DNA of 64,000 nucleotides, taken from Sitta carolinensis (lineage: Eukaryota > Chordata > Aves > Passeriformes > Sittidae). This document shows, piece after piece, positions 1-11,266 of this stretch. The stretch spans positions 115,542,410 to 115,606,409 of the forward strand of contig CM063284.1 in NCBI GenBank assembly GCA_032173965.1. Reading direction: 5' to 3'. Made by a program: the position numbers and the translations under genes. Each line of letters begins with the position of its first letter. Position 1 is the first letter of the stretch. The notes beneath the pieces are model-generated. The model ran no database searches. It had not been told where the DNA came from and saw nothing but the letters and a program-made list of their open reading frames with translations.

Positions 1-859
1 TTTAATATTATTTTTCTTTTTTCTCCTGTCTTAATAAAAGTCCTACTTTTAGGAGAGGCAGCAGAAAGAATTGCCCTGATATAACCTCGTGGTGTTTGTG
101 ACCTTGTGCAAGGCAGATGAGTATTGATTGCTGAAGTATTTGATTACATTAGCTGAGGCATAGTGCCACAGACTTTGTACTTTCTTTTCTCCCCTCACTT
201 GCATCTGGGTAACTCCAGTAACAGGGGTTTAACTGAGGTTAGAAAATTAGCAGCTACAGCAGTAAACCAAAATACTTGTATATAGCCCAATATATATACA
301 TAAAAAAGGAAATCCATATCCAAACTGTTCAAACTGTTCATCTGCATGTCTTTTGTCACAAAGTGGCAGCATACTTAGGGGCTTATACTGGGCCTTTTCA
401 TCTGCATAACATAAGGTCAATAGGAAAAAGAGAAGTCCCCTGAAGACATGCTGTATCATCCTGAGGCTACAGGAGTCCAGAACTGAGCAGAAAGGGCTGC
501 TTGCCTCTGTTCTATACCCTGAATATCAATCTACAGTGGTTCAGCCACCCACGGAGAGCTACCTCAGCAAGAGAGGTCTGGCAGCAGGCTGAGTGGTGAG
601 GATCATGGTGCTGCAGGAGTTTGGGCAGGAGCACTTGAGCCACCCTTGCAGGGCCCTCTCTGGTGACAGTGCTGGTTTCCACCAGTTTATGGTCATTCTG
701 CAATTAAGTCAGTATCTTCTCCATAGTCTTTAATCTGGGGGTGAATCCTCTGATATTTTTACGTTCCCCTGAGTTCCCTGAGTTATTTGTATTCCTTGGT
801 GTGTGAGCCACCTCAGGCAGGACACAGAAACAAGAACAACACCATGGATGAAATGGAGA
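1..859. other. Intergenic / possible 3' flank of the neighbouring gene
   Basis: No splice-bounded open frame was found. A plus-strand AATAAA at 33-38 could be the 3' end of a gene running in from the left; UBXN2B is the expected neighbour from synteny, but nothing here encodes it. Confidence 0.3.
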
Positions 860-993
860 GAAAATTTGGGTTTGTTGAAAGCAAACTATGAGTTTTCTAG
901 CTTTTACCCTTCTGATTCTCTCCTTGATCCTACTGCTGAGGGAGTGAGTGACTGGCTGTTTGGTGCTTGGTTGCTGGTTGGGTTTAAATTGTG
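860..993 (+). mobile_element. Avian ERV LTR fragment (3' portion)
   Basis: The stretch ends in a GGGAGTGAGTGACTGGCTG...GGTTTAAATTGTGA block. This matches the remembered 3' end of a common avian LTR, which ends in a GGTTTAAACCACGACA-like sequence. A diverged relative of the same block lies near 39640-39764. Only the 3' part is recognisable and no coding capacity remains. Exact limits are uncertain. Confidence 0.5.
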
Positions 994-2760
994 ATGCCAG
1001 TCAGGGGATCCCCAAAGCAGCTCCCAGTTAGAGGCACAGAAGCAGGGATGCAGGCACCATGCAGCTCTGTGAGTGCTAGGAGATCACCAAATCTTCTCTT
1101 TCCCCCTGTGTGTCAGGGATTCATGCAGGTGTAATTTACTGCCGTTTGACTGTTCCCAGAGCAGGGCAGGAATCTCAACCATGCTCAAGAGGATGCCTCT
1201 AAATCTATCACCAGGCTCTGTTATCTGAACTCAGGTGCTGTCCAGCACATGAGGCTAAACAATGACTGGTGTGATGTATGTGGTTTTTGACACCCCAGCT
1301 TGCAAGCCATGTTCACAATCTTCCTCACCTATCTTCCATTATTCTCTCACGCTTTGGAAGCTGAAAGTCAGATCAGCTGGAGGAGCTACTTAATACTTCA
1401 ATTTCTCACAGACCAAAGGAACTGACAAAAATCCATTAAACCACAGCCAGAAAAGTCTGGAGCAGGCAGTTTGAAGGAGACAATGGGATGTAAAAGAAGT
1501 TTAATTTTTGAAGGAACCTAGAATTAGTTTAGCAGTTGTCTTATCTTTTTTCTGCTGTTGTAATTCTATGTTGTATTCTTTTTCATCAAGAAAGTATATT
1601 TTCCTTAAAACATTTCATAGCCTTGCTGCCCTGAAAAACTGCTGTTTCAAGCAGGATTTATTTAAGAAAGAAGGAGCAGATACTCTAATGATAATAACAT
1701 GTGCCAGGGTGTATGTCAGGCTTGCCTTCACTCTCCAAATTAGCTTACATTTACTATGCTATAATTTATATAAATTGTACAAAATATAATTGACAGAAGT
1801 GTGAAAACAAGCTGTACTGGGCACTACCCTTACCAAGAGAACCAAAGTAATAATTCAACCCCCCTTGCATTATGCATAATTCTTTAATATTATAGATGGT
1901 GCAACAAATCAGTGTTCTCTCTTCTCCTTTGAAAATGCAAAAAGATTAAATAAAATTACAAAGACAACACACAGGTAATAGATGTGTGTTGCACACAAAA
2001 TAAAGTGTTATGCACACACTGCATAGTTTTTTATTAACCTTTGAATATTTAGCACAATGATAGTGCTAAGAATAGTGAGAAGAAAAAAGAATAGATAATT
2101 TAAAGTAATTCTAGAACTCAATCAAAAATTTCTTATTTAGGAAGAGTTCTATCAGCTAGGCTGGATATCTTGCCAGAATGTGAAATCCGAAGATACCAAA
2201 TAGTCCTGTATCTCATCTTCTCTCATGAGGCTTACTTTTGAGTTAAGGACAAAAGGTCAGACCACAAGTCCTTGGAAAAAACTGGATAAAAACAATGTTT
2301 AAAGTCTGTTTGTTCTTTTCATCATCAAATGATAGGAAAGCTCTCTCTTTCAGCCCAAAGAAATTTCATTAAAAAATGGACTTTTGTGACATACATACAT
2401 CTGTCATTTGCAGCAGAAAAGGACAAGGACGTTAGAGAGACCCAAATTATATTAACCCTGAAACAATTGTTCTTATGGACACGCTACCACAGAAAATAAA
2501 ATGTGTGGGCATACTTCTACCCATGTTAACTTTGGTGGACTTAGACTAGGAAGACCTAAGGAGGCTTATGGAAATACGGACTCTAGGCAATGAGGCTAAA
2601 TGCAGCCAGAACCACTGGTGAATATGTGATAGATATTTATTTATCTCCATATTTGTGTTTGAGCTGGCTACTTCAAAGCTGGTTTGGGTGGCTTTGGATG
2701 AGTGCATATATCTCTGGTAATGCTAAGATGTTGAAACAACAAACAGTCTAGAGATACATT
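994..2760. other. AT-rich intergenic DNA
   Basis: Several AATAAA hexamers occur (for example near 2000), but there are no coding exons and no recognisable repeats. This should be the tail-to-tail gap downstream of CYP7A1. Confidence 0.4.
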
Positions 2761-2769
2761 TGGTTCAGC

Positions 2770-3436
2770 CAATATAATTTATTTTAACACAGTTAGTACT
2801 TTCTAAAAATAAAGTATCTTACAAAGAATATAATAAAAGTTTTGCAGTTTCACTTGAACGTGAACATTTCTGTAGGTTTTTTCCAAGTCTTCTAGTTTTT
2901 CATAAAACCATAAATGTAATTCCCCAGGAAACTCTCCCCTCCCCACTGTGAATCTGCCTTTATACAACAAAAACTTTATTTCACGTGTGAGGAGAACTCC
3001 CTCCCCCCCAACATTTCAATTATAGAAAACAATACATTTTAACTGTAGTACAATTTTGAAATTATTATGAATTCGGTCTTGAAATTCTACCTGTGGGAAA
3101 GTACTTGCTGACAGAAAAAAACCCAGCTGCTGTATACACACAATTGAAAATCTTAACTTGCCTTTCAAAATGGTTGGTAAAAAGGGAAACAGTTGCATCA
3201 AAAGAGAGCATTAAACACACTGCAACATGGTACCACACTGGTGCACATTTTTCATTAAAATGATGAATCAGCTTCTTCATATAGATTTTCTCCCAAGACT
3301 TGAAGCATTTCATTTGCATATATACATAAAATGTATATAAAGTATGTTATACAGTGTATTTAGTACTGTTAGTCTATACAGTGTACTTATGTACTACTAG
3401 TACATAGTGTATATGCAGAATACAAAAAATACAAAT
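2770..3436 (-). other. CYP7A1: CYP7A1 3' UTR (extent approximate)
   Basis: This AU-rich sequence follows the CYP7A1 stop codon on the minus strand. Candidate AATAAA signals (TTTATT on plus) lie at 2975-2980 and 2778-2783. Mammalian CYP7A1 mRNAs have long AU-rich 3' UTRs tied to rapid turnover, so the more distal site is plausible. Which site is used cannot be told from sequence. Confidence 0.45.
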
Positions 3437-3736
3437 TCATGAGCATTTCAGCCTGTACCTGAAATCAATGTCATTGGAAGGCTGCAAAATACCCAGTCCT
3501 GCACGGGATTGATCTAGAGAAGGACACTTCACATTACTGTCCACAAGCTCTATCTCAAAATACGAAAAAATCAGAGCCAAAAATTGCTTAATCTCATGGA
3601 CAGCAAATAACCTGCCTGGACACTTTGCTATGCCTGTCCCAAAAGGCATGTAGTAATGCTTCAGCTTCCGACCATTCCGGTAGAAGTCGGTCTTCTCCTC
3701 TCCCTTCTCGTTCAGAAAGCGATCGTATTTAAATGT
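3437..3736 (-). CDS. CYP7A1: CYP7A1 exon 6 (terminal coding exon)
   Basis: 300 bases encoding residues 415-513 and the stop codon. It holds the heme-binding loop [11 protein letters not shown] and the conserved C-terminal [17 protein letters not shown] segment. Acceptor TTAATTGCAG|A. Confidence 0.97.
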   Translation of the reverse strand, partial: TFKYDRFLNEKGEEKTDFYRNGRKLKHYYMPFGTGIAKCPGRLFAVHEIKQFLALIFSYFEIELVDSNVKCPSLDQSRAGLGILQPSNDIDFRYRLKCS

Positions 3737-6700
3737 CTGCAATTAAACACACAGAAGAGTTCCTTGATAGTTGAATATCTTCAAAAAACAGATAAAGCTG
3801 CTAAGACACAGGCTGGGAAAGAGGTGTCTCCAACAATAAACATCATACAGTACCACTAGCCCCCACGGTGCAGCTTCAGAAAGAGTAGCCTCTGAGAAGT
3901 TCTGTTACATGGGACAGGATCCCAGGTCCTTGGCTGATAACTCTTGTTTTCTTTCCTGACCTCTAAAGATAAGGATTTTTAACCTGCATTCTTGTTCATG
4001 CAGCAGAAGAAGAACTGGAAGAATTCTAATTCTGTGCCTTTGGGAATCTATTACCCTTATCCTTCTTCAAAGACCCTCATAATGGTGATCCCCATCACTG
4101 AGGAAGGCAGTAAGTAGAAGGCTGTCTGGGGCTGGTAGCACACCTTTCTTTTGCAGACAGTGCTTGCACTGCCTTTATTCTTTTTCTTTCCTGTTATCAC
4201 ATCTTCAGGTGTAGGAGCAGAATGTCTGGGGTACAACAGAAAACCAGCCAGGGGGCACCCCAATAAATGCTCTATCTAAAGGCCTGTTAACTTCTTCCAG
4301 AACACCAAGTTTAATGCAATTTGAAAAAAACTACTTACCAAGGGGTCAGCATAGATTTCTGGATCGAAATGCAGCAGCTGAGGATAAAGAGCTACAACAT
4401 CATCTTTGCGAATGTTGTAAGAGTCATCCTCTAAGTGCAAAGTGAAATCCTCCTTGGCCACTCGGAAAGTCATGGATGCACTGGAGAGCCTCATCGCCTC
4501 CTTGATGATGCTGTCTGTTGGGAGAGGACAAGGAATGATTGCCATGGAAACAGCAGGGGACAGGTCATGGATATTGACCTAATTCAGAGCCATTATCAAA
4601 CCCTGAATTTATTAGAAGAAATATTTTAATGTTAAATTTCTAAATGCCTAAGAAAATATCTTTCTCATTTCTTTTTAGCATTTCTATCCCTTCTGCAGAT
4701 ACCACTTAGAACCTAATCTGCTTTCCCTGTGAAAAATGCCTATAGTTGATGAAATAGAATGTTGAAAAGTGAGACATATTTTCACTTTGAGATAAAGACC
4801 AAACCAGTGAAAACTGAAAAAATAACAAGAAAAAGAAACAGTACAGCGAGCAGAATTTTCTGAAGCTTTAAGAGGTCCTGTATAGAAACCTATACTCAGA
4901 AAAAAAGTAATATGGGAATTTTTTGTTTTAATAATAACTGACTTTTTTTAAAGTAACAGTAGTTAAAAGGCAATATTGTCAAAATTCTCTCTAACTTCTG
5001 AAAAATATGTTTATAATTTGGAAAATATTAAGAGGAAATGAAGTAATGGGATTAGAAAACATTGCTTCACATGATAAGAATAGGGATTTAAGTTTTGGCA
5101 ACACCTTTTCATTTGTTTTAAAGACATAACCAAACAAAATATTGTTCAGAATTATCCATGGGTTATGTTATGTTATGTAGCAGTGTAGGATTATTGAGAC
5201 ATGGAATTACCCATGAAAAAATGCTGTTCGTGTGAATTTTGATACTCTCAGTACCACCTGGGACATTGGGAAGCCTGGTTGTGTTGGCTGTTGCTAAGGA
5301 ATATAGTTTCCTGTTCTACTGTTTCTTTGCTAATTCCATAGGAATTCCATAGCAAGCATTTATATGGTAATAAATAGAAGACCATGGAAATTGTAATGCC
5401 ACTTATGTATAAAATAATCCTGCATAAAATAGTCATACCTAGTATTGGCATATTATCCAGCTGTTTTCGGTTCAAGGAAAAATGTTTGCCATCTAAGCTG
5501 ATACTTTCCTCTGCACTTTCCAAAACACTTTGCACTTCTTTGGTAGCAGCTCTCATTGCTTCTGGACTCCTAAGATCAAAAGAGCAAAGGTATAACATAA
5601 TTTTAAATTTAAAAATTCTTTAAGAAGGGGGTTTGCTATTAACTTCCTTCCTGACTAAAATTTATTTTGTGGGCTGACAAGTACAACCTTCTAAAATGAA
5701 AATGTTGCAGAAAAATGCTGCAGTTCCACTTTTTCACATCTTGGCATAGGCATGTTAACTTCAAAGGAAAAAAAAATGGAACCCCAAGTATTTGATTTTG
5801 TCTGCAGTGACAAGTGGGACAGAACTGATGTGTGTAATTCAGGTAATAAACAGCACTGACACTAAAAAACAATGCCAAGAATAAGAAAAAAACCCAGACA
5901 GTTGTAGATTAGGAAATAGTCCCACTGCAGGTAGAAAGTTTAGGAACAGAATTATAGATCAGCTTTATAGCATTATTTATTCTGGCTGATGTGACAATAT
6001 TCTGTCTAGCTGAAAAGAATCTTCCTAATACTAAGAGCCCACATAGTACCCTTCACTGTCTAGCCTTTCTTTCAGACATGGAATATATGAGCTATGGTGA
6101 AATATATAGACACAATAAAAGAGGGTGCAATAGTGTGTTGATGAAGGCACAATCAGGGTGTGCCCTCCAAGCCCAGAAAATCTAAAGCAAGTGAATTCTT
6201 GGAGCAAAAAGTACTAAATAACCTCAAAAATTATCATTGGCAAGTAGATATGATAAGTAAAATCATTAGGAATTTAGACACATACTTCAGAGTTAGTTAT
6301 GCTAAAGCAGATAATCCACAAAGGCCCAGTCTAAAATGGACATTTGATAATATTATCTGAGCTGTGCATCTGTCTCATGAGTAATAAGCTCAGCAGGTAA
6401 AATCTACAGTACAGCTTCAGTGGGATCTATCAACATATAAATTATTTTTATTAAGTATCTGTGAAAACAATGATGAAGCTAAACCTCATTTTTCTTGTTC
6501 TAGTGAGATGGTCTAAAAATGTCTAGTTATATTTGTAGCCTTTAATGCAATTAATGTTTTGACTGCAACTAGCCTTTTTAATGTCATATCATATAGATTT
6601 ACTCCAAAGCTTTCTTGACAAAGTGTAGCATTGCCCTGGAGTACTGTTTCTTAAAAAAAAATCTTCTAAAGAAGTGCTTTGTGCTGCCACTACTTGTTCT

Positions 6701-9366
6701 CAGATGGTGAAGGGTTTTTCTCTGGAAGTCCAGAAAAACACAGCAGTACTGTTGCAAACGTTTTTTATCACTGATGAGGTATCAAGCAGTGGAATTGACC
6801 TGCACTGGTTTCTGAAAGATAAACATTTTTGTTGTTTGGGAGCAAGAAGCACTGGAACTTACTTCAGAAGGTAGAACAAAGTCCAAAAAGTGGCAGGAAT
6901 GGTGTTTGCTTGAGAGGCCCAGAGCACTGCCACGTGGGTCTTCGCTTTTTCCATGTCATCGAAGGTGGACAGGGTGTCATTCAGGAACATGCGCAGGGTG
7001 ACCAGCTCAGAGAGGTTGTCCCTTTTCTGGAGGTTCTTGTGCAGGAGTGCCTCTCCCAGCTTCTCACGTGCGCTGTGGGCACTCTTGAAGAGGTGGATAG
7101 GCAGCCCTGCCACGAGGGCTGGGAAAATCTTATCGAATTCCTTGAAGTTTTCAAGGGCATTTAGGATACGAGCTCTCTCAGATTCCTGCTTTGATGTCAG
7201 AGTTTTGTCATTATTTGAGTGAAATTCCTTACCAAAAAGTGTTAAAAAGCCAGACTCAAACATCACTTGGCAACAGAATGTATAAAGTCCTTCTGTCACC
7301 CAGGTATCAGACTGAAGCTGAGGTGCTCTTGACTGCAGCATGACATACTGGAGGTTTTCCATCATTGCTTCAATGAGGGCATCTAGGGCATTGCCTTGAA
7401 GGGTTCTAATGAAAGTCTGATGAAAATTTTCAGTGGTGTTTCCCTCTGCTGGGTCAATGCTACCATGCCCAAAAGCCTGTCACAAAAAAAATTGTATGCA
7501 TGATAAGTAAGGCCTGTCATTACCTTGATGATAAAGTCTACCAGAAACAAAAGCCAAAGTATAACATTGTAGCTTACTAGAGGGAAGGATAATAATGTAA
7601 TAAAATAATGCACAATCAGAATAATGTATAGTCTTAGAACAATCCAAATCACTGCAAATTTCTTTTCCGTTTAGAAAGAGGAAAAAAAGACCATAATATT
7701 TTAAACCAGTAGAAGTGCAGAAATGTGAAACCAATCCTATTTCAAAGGCATAGTTATGTTTATAGGGATTAGCTGTGTATGTCAGCAGATGCTTTGCATG
7801 TTAGATGTTAAAACCAGGAGTACCTTGGCAGAAGTAGCAAAATGGAACTTTTTCCAGTCCAAGTGTTTTCCTTGGCGCATCAATGCATGGTATGAAAAAG
7901 GGTCAGTGAGGAAATGAATGTATTTCCCTGCTACATGGCAAGTGAAGATGTGGCCATGCTTCTTCTGCTTTTCTTTGAGGAATTCAAGGGGGTTGGCGCC
8001 AAACTTCAAGGCACAGCCCAGGTATGGAAGGAACCCATTTTCAAGTGGTGGCTCACCTTGCCGCCTACAAAACACAAAAGAAAGCTCAGTTTAAAATTAT
8101 ATATAAAGATGTCTTCTCCGGGACTATCAGGTATGTCAAATACTGATGCTTTGTGTGATGTGAAAAAAACCCCTAACAAATAAGTAGTTTATTTACAAAT
8201 AGTTTTCTCCCCTTTAAGGGCTAAGCTATGTAAGAAAGAACAACTTTAACTATTAATAGACATAATAAAACACAGTTTGATTATGTCATCTTTCTTTTCT
8301 CTGGATCAGACGTATATTTTTCACCTGTTCAAATGAAAAATTATTGCCATTAGTTAACATGCAGTTATGAAATTGTCACATGAATAAATAATACATCACA
8401 CTGATATATTCTGATATACTTTTGGGTAATTTTTTCTACAATTCCATTTGAATACCAAGCAAAGAAACTTTTTTTGTATAAAAAGGTTGTTATTATTGAC
8501 ATATTCCATTAACGGACTAGATCTTTCTAAAAATATGGGAATTTTGCTATGATACTCAGTAAACATAAGAGCAAGTGTTTCAGACAAAGTATCATCAAGC
8601 ACTTGCTTTAAATTAAGCAAATACTTAAAGCGAGGCATATTTTTAAATTATTTTCTTTTTTGAGTAGAAAGCACTTTCCTATATAAGGACATCATGACTG
8701 CTGAAATAACTTTCATATAATATTTCAGCATTTGCAGTAAACAAAGTTAATTATTTTCACCTTTTTTATTAAACTTTTAAAAATAAAACAAGAAAATTAC
8801 TGCTGAAATTATAAAATAAGAAGAGTTAAGCAAATTACTCACTCCTTATGTGAATGTGACAATAGGATAAATGCTTTTAAGGAATATACATGGTACATAA
8901 ATATTACATGTATTAAGTTGTGTTACTAGATATAATATAAAAATGTTTGTAAGTAAGTATTAAACTATAATTACATATAAGTAGGTATTTGCTGTGATTA
9001 CAACGCAGGTGAAATTGCAGCCCAGAACTTTAGGAAAGCAGGACATACATAGTCATATTTTAGTCACCTTGCTTATACATAATTTGTATCTACAGCTACC
9101 TCTAGGCATCACTACACTATACACAAAAATTCTATTGGAACATAAATCTCTCAAAAGACCAAACTACAGCATTGTCTGTGCTATCCTGCATATGTCTGAC
9201 TACAGTTCTTTTAGTGATGTACACAGGATATTTGACACAAATCAGGGCCAAGCACACTGAGATGCTTTTACAAAAAGAGTTCTTACCTTCTCCTCCTCCC
9301 TAGAAGAAACCAAGACACACAACAAAGTACTACTGCCACTCCCCAGATCCAGGATGCTAGGAACAT
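3437..9366 (-). CDS. CYP7A1: Cholesterol 7-alpha-hydroxylase (CYP7A1), complete, six exons
   Basis: CYP7A1 is the ER-bound cytochrome P450 that catalyses the first, rate-limiting step of the classical bile-acid pathway: cholesterol to 7-alpha-hydroxycholesterol, in liver. The joined CDS is 9366-9287, 8064-7824, 7476-6863, 5569-5439, 4514-4339 and 3736-3437. That makes 1542 bases, or 513 residues, and all junctions are GT-AG with consistent phase. Residues 1-24 form a hydrophobic membrane anchor followed by a basic run (RRRRR) and the conserved QGEPPLENG turn. The I-helix has ASQANT at 294-299. The ExxR pair is E361/R364. The heme loop [11 protein letters not shown] has its cysteine ligand at 453. 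The human protein is 504 residues; the nine extra residues lie in exon 3 between the LFGKEF and [10 protein letters not shown] segments. The start ATG is placed by alignment with the human N-terminus, about 70 bases below a TATA box. Assignment is near certain. Confidence 0.97.
4339..4514 (-). CDS. CYP7A1: CYP7A1 exon 5
   Basis: 176 bases encoding residues 356-414. It carries the K-helix ExxR motif in [13 protein letters not shown] and the segment [14 protein letters not shown]. Acceptor CCCAACAG|A, donor TTG|GTAAGT. Confidence 0.96.
4515..6862 (-). other. CYP7A1: CYP7A1 introns 3 and 4 (excluding exon 4)
   Basis: AT-rich intronic DNA on both sides of exon 4. No recognisable element was found. 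Confidence 0.8.
5439..5569 (-). CDS. CYP7A1: CYP7A1 exon 4
   Basis: 131 bases running from K312 (split codon) through [12 protein letters not shown] to PIL, with the first base of D356. Acceptor GATCTTAG|G, donor CTAG|GTATGA. Confidence 0.95.
6863..7476 (-). CDS. CYP7A1: CYP7A1 exon 3
   Basis: 614 bases encoding residues 108-311 plus two bases of codon 312. It starts at [13 protein letters not shown] and ends after the I-helix [12 protein letters not shown]. It carries about nine more codons than the human exon (recalled as 587 bases). The donor AA|GTAAGT is a perfect consensus. Confidence 0.96.
7477..7823 (-). other. CYP7A1: CYP7A1 intron 2
   Basis: A short AT-rich intron with GT-AG ends. 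Nothing else is recognisable in it. Confidence 0.85.
7824..8064 (-). CDS. CYP7A1: CYP7A1 exon 2
   Basis: 241 bases, the length I recall for the mammalian exon. It encodes residues 27-107, from [10 protein letters not shown] to [10 protein letters not shown]. Acceptor TTTTGTAG|G, donor AAG|GTACTC, phase 0 out. Confidence 0.96.
8065..9286 (-). other. CYP7A1: CYP7A1 intron 1
   Basis: AT-rich sequence with GT-AG ends. No repeat or conserved exon was recognised on either strand. Confidence 0.85.
9287..9366 (-). CDS. CYP7A1: CYP7A1 exon 1 (coding part)
   Basis: Encodes residues 1-26 plus two bases of codon 27: the membrane anchor ([20 protein letters not shown]) and the start of the arginine run. 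The donor is AG|GTAAGA. Confidence 0.95.
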
Positions 9367-9460
9367 TTCTGGTAGTGCCCAAAAGCTTCCGAGAGGAAAA
9401 TGGGTGACTACCAGGATGGCAGGAGAGGTGACTGAGAATGAAACAGAAGATAGGTCACAA

Positions 9461-9470
9461 TTTATATACA
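9461..9470 (-). promoter_or_regulatory. CYP7A1: CYP7A1 TATA box
   Basis: The minus strand reads TGTATATAAA about 95 bases above the ATG, which puts the start of transcription near 9435 and gives a 5' UTR of about 70 bases. Human CYP7A1 has a similar TATATAAA box at the same relative place. Confidence 0.7.
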
Positions 9471-9514
9471 GTGGGTACACCACTGTATCTAATGGCACTG
9501 AGTCAACCAGACAA

Positions 9515-9528
9515 GCTATTGATTAACC
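9515..9528 (-). promoter_or_regulatory. CYP7A1: HNF1/HNF6-like site in the CYP7A1 promoter
   Basis: The minus strand reads GGTTAATCAATAGC, an HNF1 half-site. On the plus strand the ATTGATTAA core is close to the HNF6/one-cut consensus. Liver-enriched factors of these classes are known to act on CYP7A1. This is a motif match only. Confidence 0.4.
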
Positions 9529-9607
9529 ATTTCTGAAGAGAGCTTGTTCCCTCTCTGTTCTGTCACCTTTCTGCAGAGGCTTCACTGGATTGATGCAGAC
9601 AGTTGCA

Positions 9608-9626
9608 GATCTGGCCTTGAGCTAAT
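9608..9626 (-). promoter_or_regulatory. CYP7A1: BARE-II-like LRH-1/FTF element of CYP7A1
   Basis: The minus strand reads TTAGCTCAAGGCCAGATCT. Human BARE-II has the core TTAGTTCAAGGCCAG, in which TCAAGGCCA binds LRH-1 (FTF, NR5A2) and the overlapping direct repeat binds HNF4. The bird sequence differs at one base in that core. It lies about 180 bases above the predicted start site, slightly further out than in human (about -150 to -118). Confidence 0.65.
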
Positions 9627-9639
9627 GTCACGTAGCAGT

Positions 9640-11128
9640 AGCAGTTCCAAAGTAACCAAACAGCTGTAATAGTTGATAATTTGAAGGTTAGCCAGGTGTA
9701 TTTTGATTAATCCTGCAGATTTACCAATTGCAGTTTATAGTTCAAGTTTAGCAATATATGAAATGGTTACTGACCAGTGTCCAGGAGATTCAGACTGCTC
9801 ACTGGTGACTGCAGCCCGTGCTGCCCTTCAGCTGCCAGCCTGTTCCCCTCCCTTCTCCTTGTGGACTGCCCCGGCTCTGGTGTGCCACTCAAGAGGGAGC
9901 GGCGGGGTTCAGCTGTTGGGCAAAGGGATGGCTGCGGAGGTGGACCTACTTCCTCTAACAACATTTGTCTGGAAGAAAGGGAAAAAATGGCCTTTCACAG
10001 AATCATTGAGTCAATCATAGAAGAAAAAGAAAGTAAATCTAGACAACCACACTGGCTTGGGGTTTTTCTCATTGTGCTTGGACCACCTTTTATTTTCCCA
10101 CTTAATCTCTTTTCTCCTTTCTGTAGTTGACTTTGAGAATTGAAACTGGCTTTCTCCTAGATCTGGCATCAAGCCATCAAGGAGGCAGCTCAGGTATAGC
10201 GATGTTTCATTCATCCAAGGCCTAATATGTTTATAGGAGAGAAACTGAAGAGTTTTTCAGACTCACTTTTGTACCAGTTTTGTTGGTGTCCCTACAGCTG
10301 TGCGATAAAATAGTAAAGACTTGGACATCTTGCCGTTGCAATTGATCACTACACTGAAGGCATTGACATGCAAATCTGGCAGGTGGAAATGTTTTCCTGG
10401 CTTCAAACCAGGGCAGGCAGTCAGGCATGGGGTGGCTGCGCACATGCCATTACATTTGAGTCAATTTTTAAGTTACTATACTGAAGAAATAAACCTTATT
10501 TACAGCATCAAGGTTTGCCCTCACTTAATCTACAAATCACTCCTTTTGCATGTCAGCTCCAGTTCTCTATCCCATTTTCATTTAAGCACAGGTATTCAAT
10601 TTATTTTCCTGTAAAATCTTCCTTTTCATCAGCTGAATTTAGCTTGCTATTATATAATTGCTTTATAAAACCTTGCTTTCCCATTTCCTGCTTGCTTGCA
10701 TTATTGAAAAATTCAGTTCTGGGTGTCATCTTAGATTTCATCCTAAACAAGAATAATAATTTTATTATACTGGTGTCTAATCCTTTTTGCACTGAAAAAG
10801 AAAGTGAGAAGTTACTGTCAATTTTGTGTCCAACACAAAGAAATAGTATTTAACCAGCAGCAGTTGCCTGTGTCCCCTCACCATATTTTGTGTTGCAATA
10901 AGTAGAGCTGCCCTTTCCCCCTGTGCTTTGGGTTGTTGTGCTGCAATGTGATGATTTATAAATGGCATCCTGCTGCCAGCAAACAGTAGCAGTAGCTTCT
11001 CTAAAGCTGCCCATCTTCTTTCACTTTCTGCCTTGTACATTTATAATAATTCTAAAAGTATGACCAGGTGTAGGCAGAGCTCAGTAGCTGCTTGGCAACT
11101 TCCCTGAAATAATTGCTTTTTCTCTCAG
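9640..11128. other. Region between the CYP7A1 promoter and the unrecognised gene
   Basis: The segment 9780-9960 is locally GC-richer with a few CpGs. Upstream exons of the unrecognised gene should lie here or further left, but none with the required outgoing phase was found. A block at 10127-10193 has splice-like ends and one open frame, but its phase does not chain with the exon at 11129. Confidence 0.35.
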
Positions 11129-11266
11129 GAAAGTCTTAAATAGACCAATCTACAGTCCCAAAGCCGACCTGTATTACAACAGACTGCAGCCTGTGACTAA
11201 TGTCCTTGTGATAAAGGCAAGCAGGAGTCTTGTCTGCCACAGATACTCCACCAAATTTAGCAGACG
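11129..11266 (+). CDS. Unrecognised gene, penultimate exon
   Basis: 138 bases: one base completing a codon, 45 codons (starting KVLNRPIYSPKADLYYNRLQ), then two bases of an arginine codon. The other two frames are stopped early. Confidence 0.55.

Noticed and set aside
9987..10031. ATG with good context (MAFHRIIESIIEEKE) followed by a GTAAAT donor
   Set aside because: It leaves in phase 1, does not chain with 11129, and partly resembles a CR1 terminal TCACAGAATCAT stretch.
10127..10193. Possible upstream exon of the unrecognised gene (acceptor TTTCTGTAG, donor CTCAG|GTATAG)
   Set aside because: Its only open frame leaves in phase 1, while the exon at 11129 needs phase 2.
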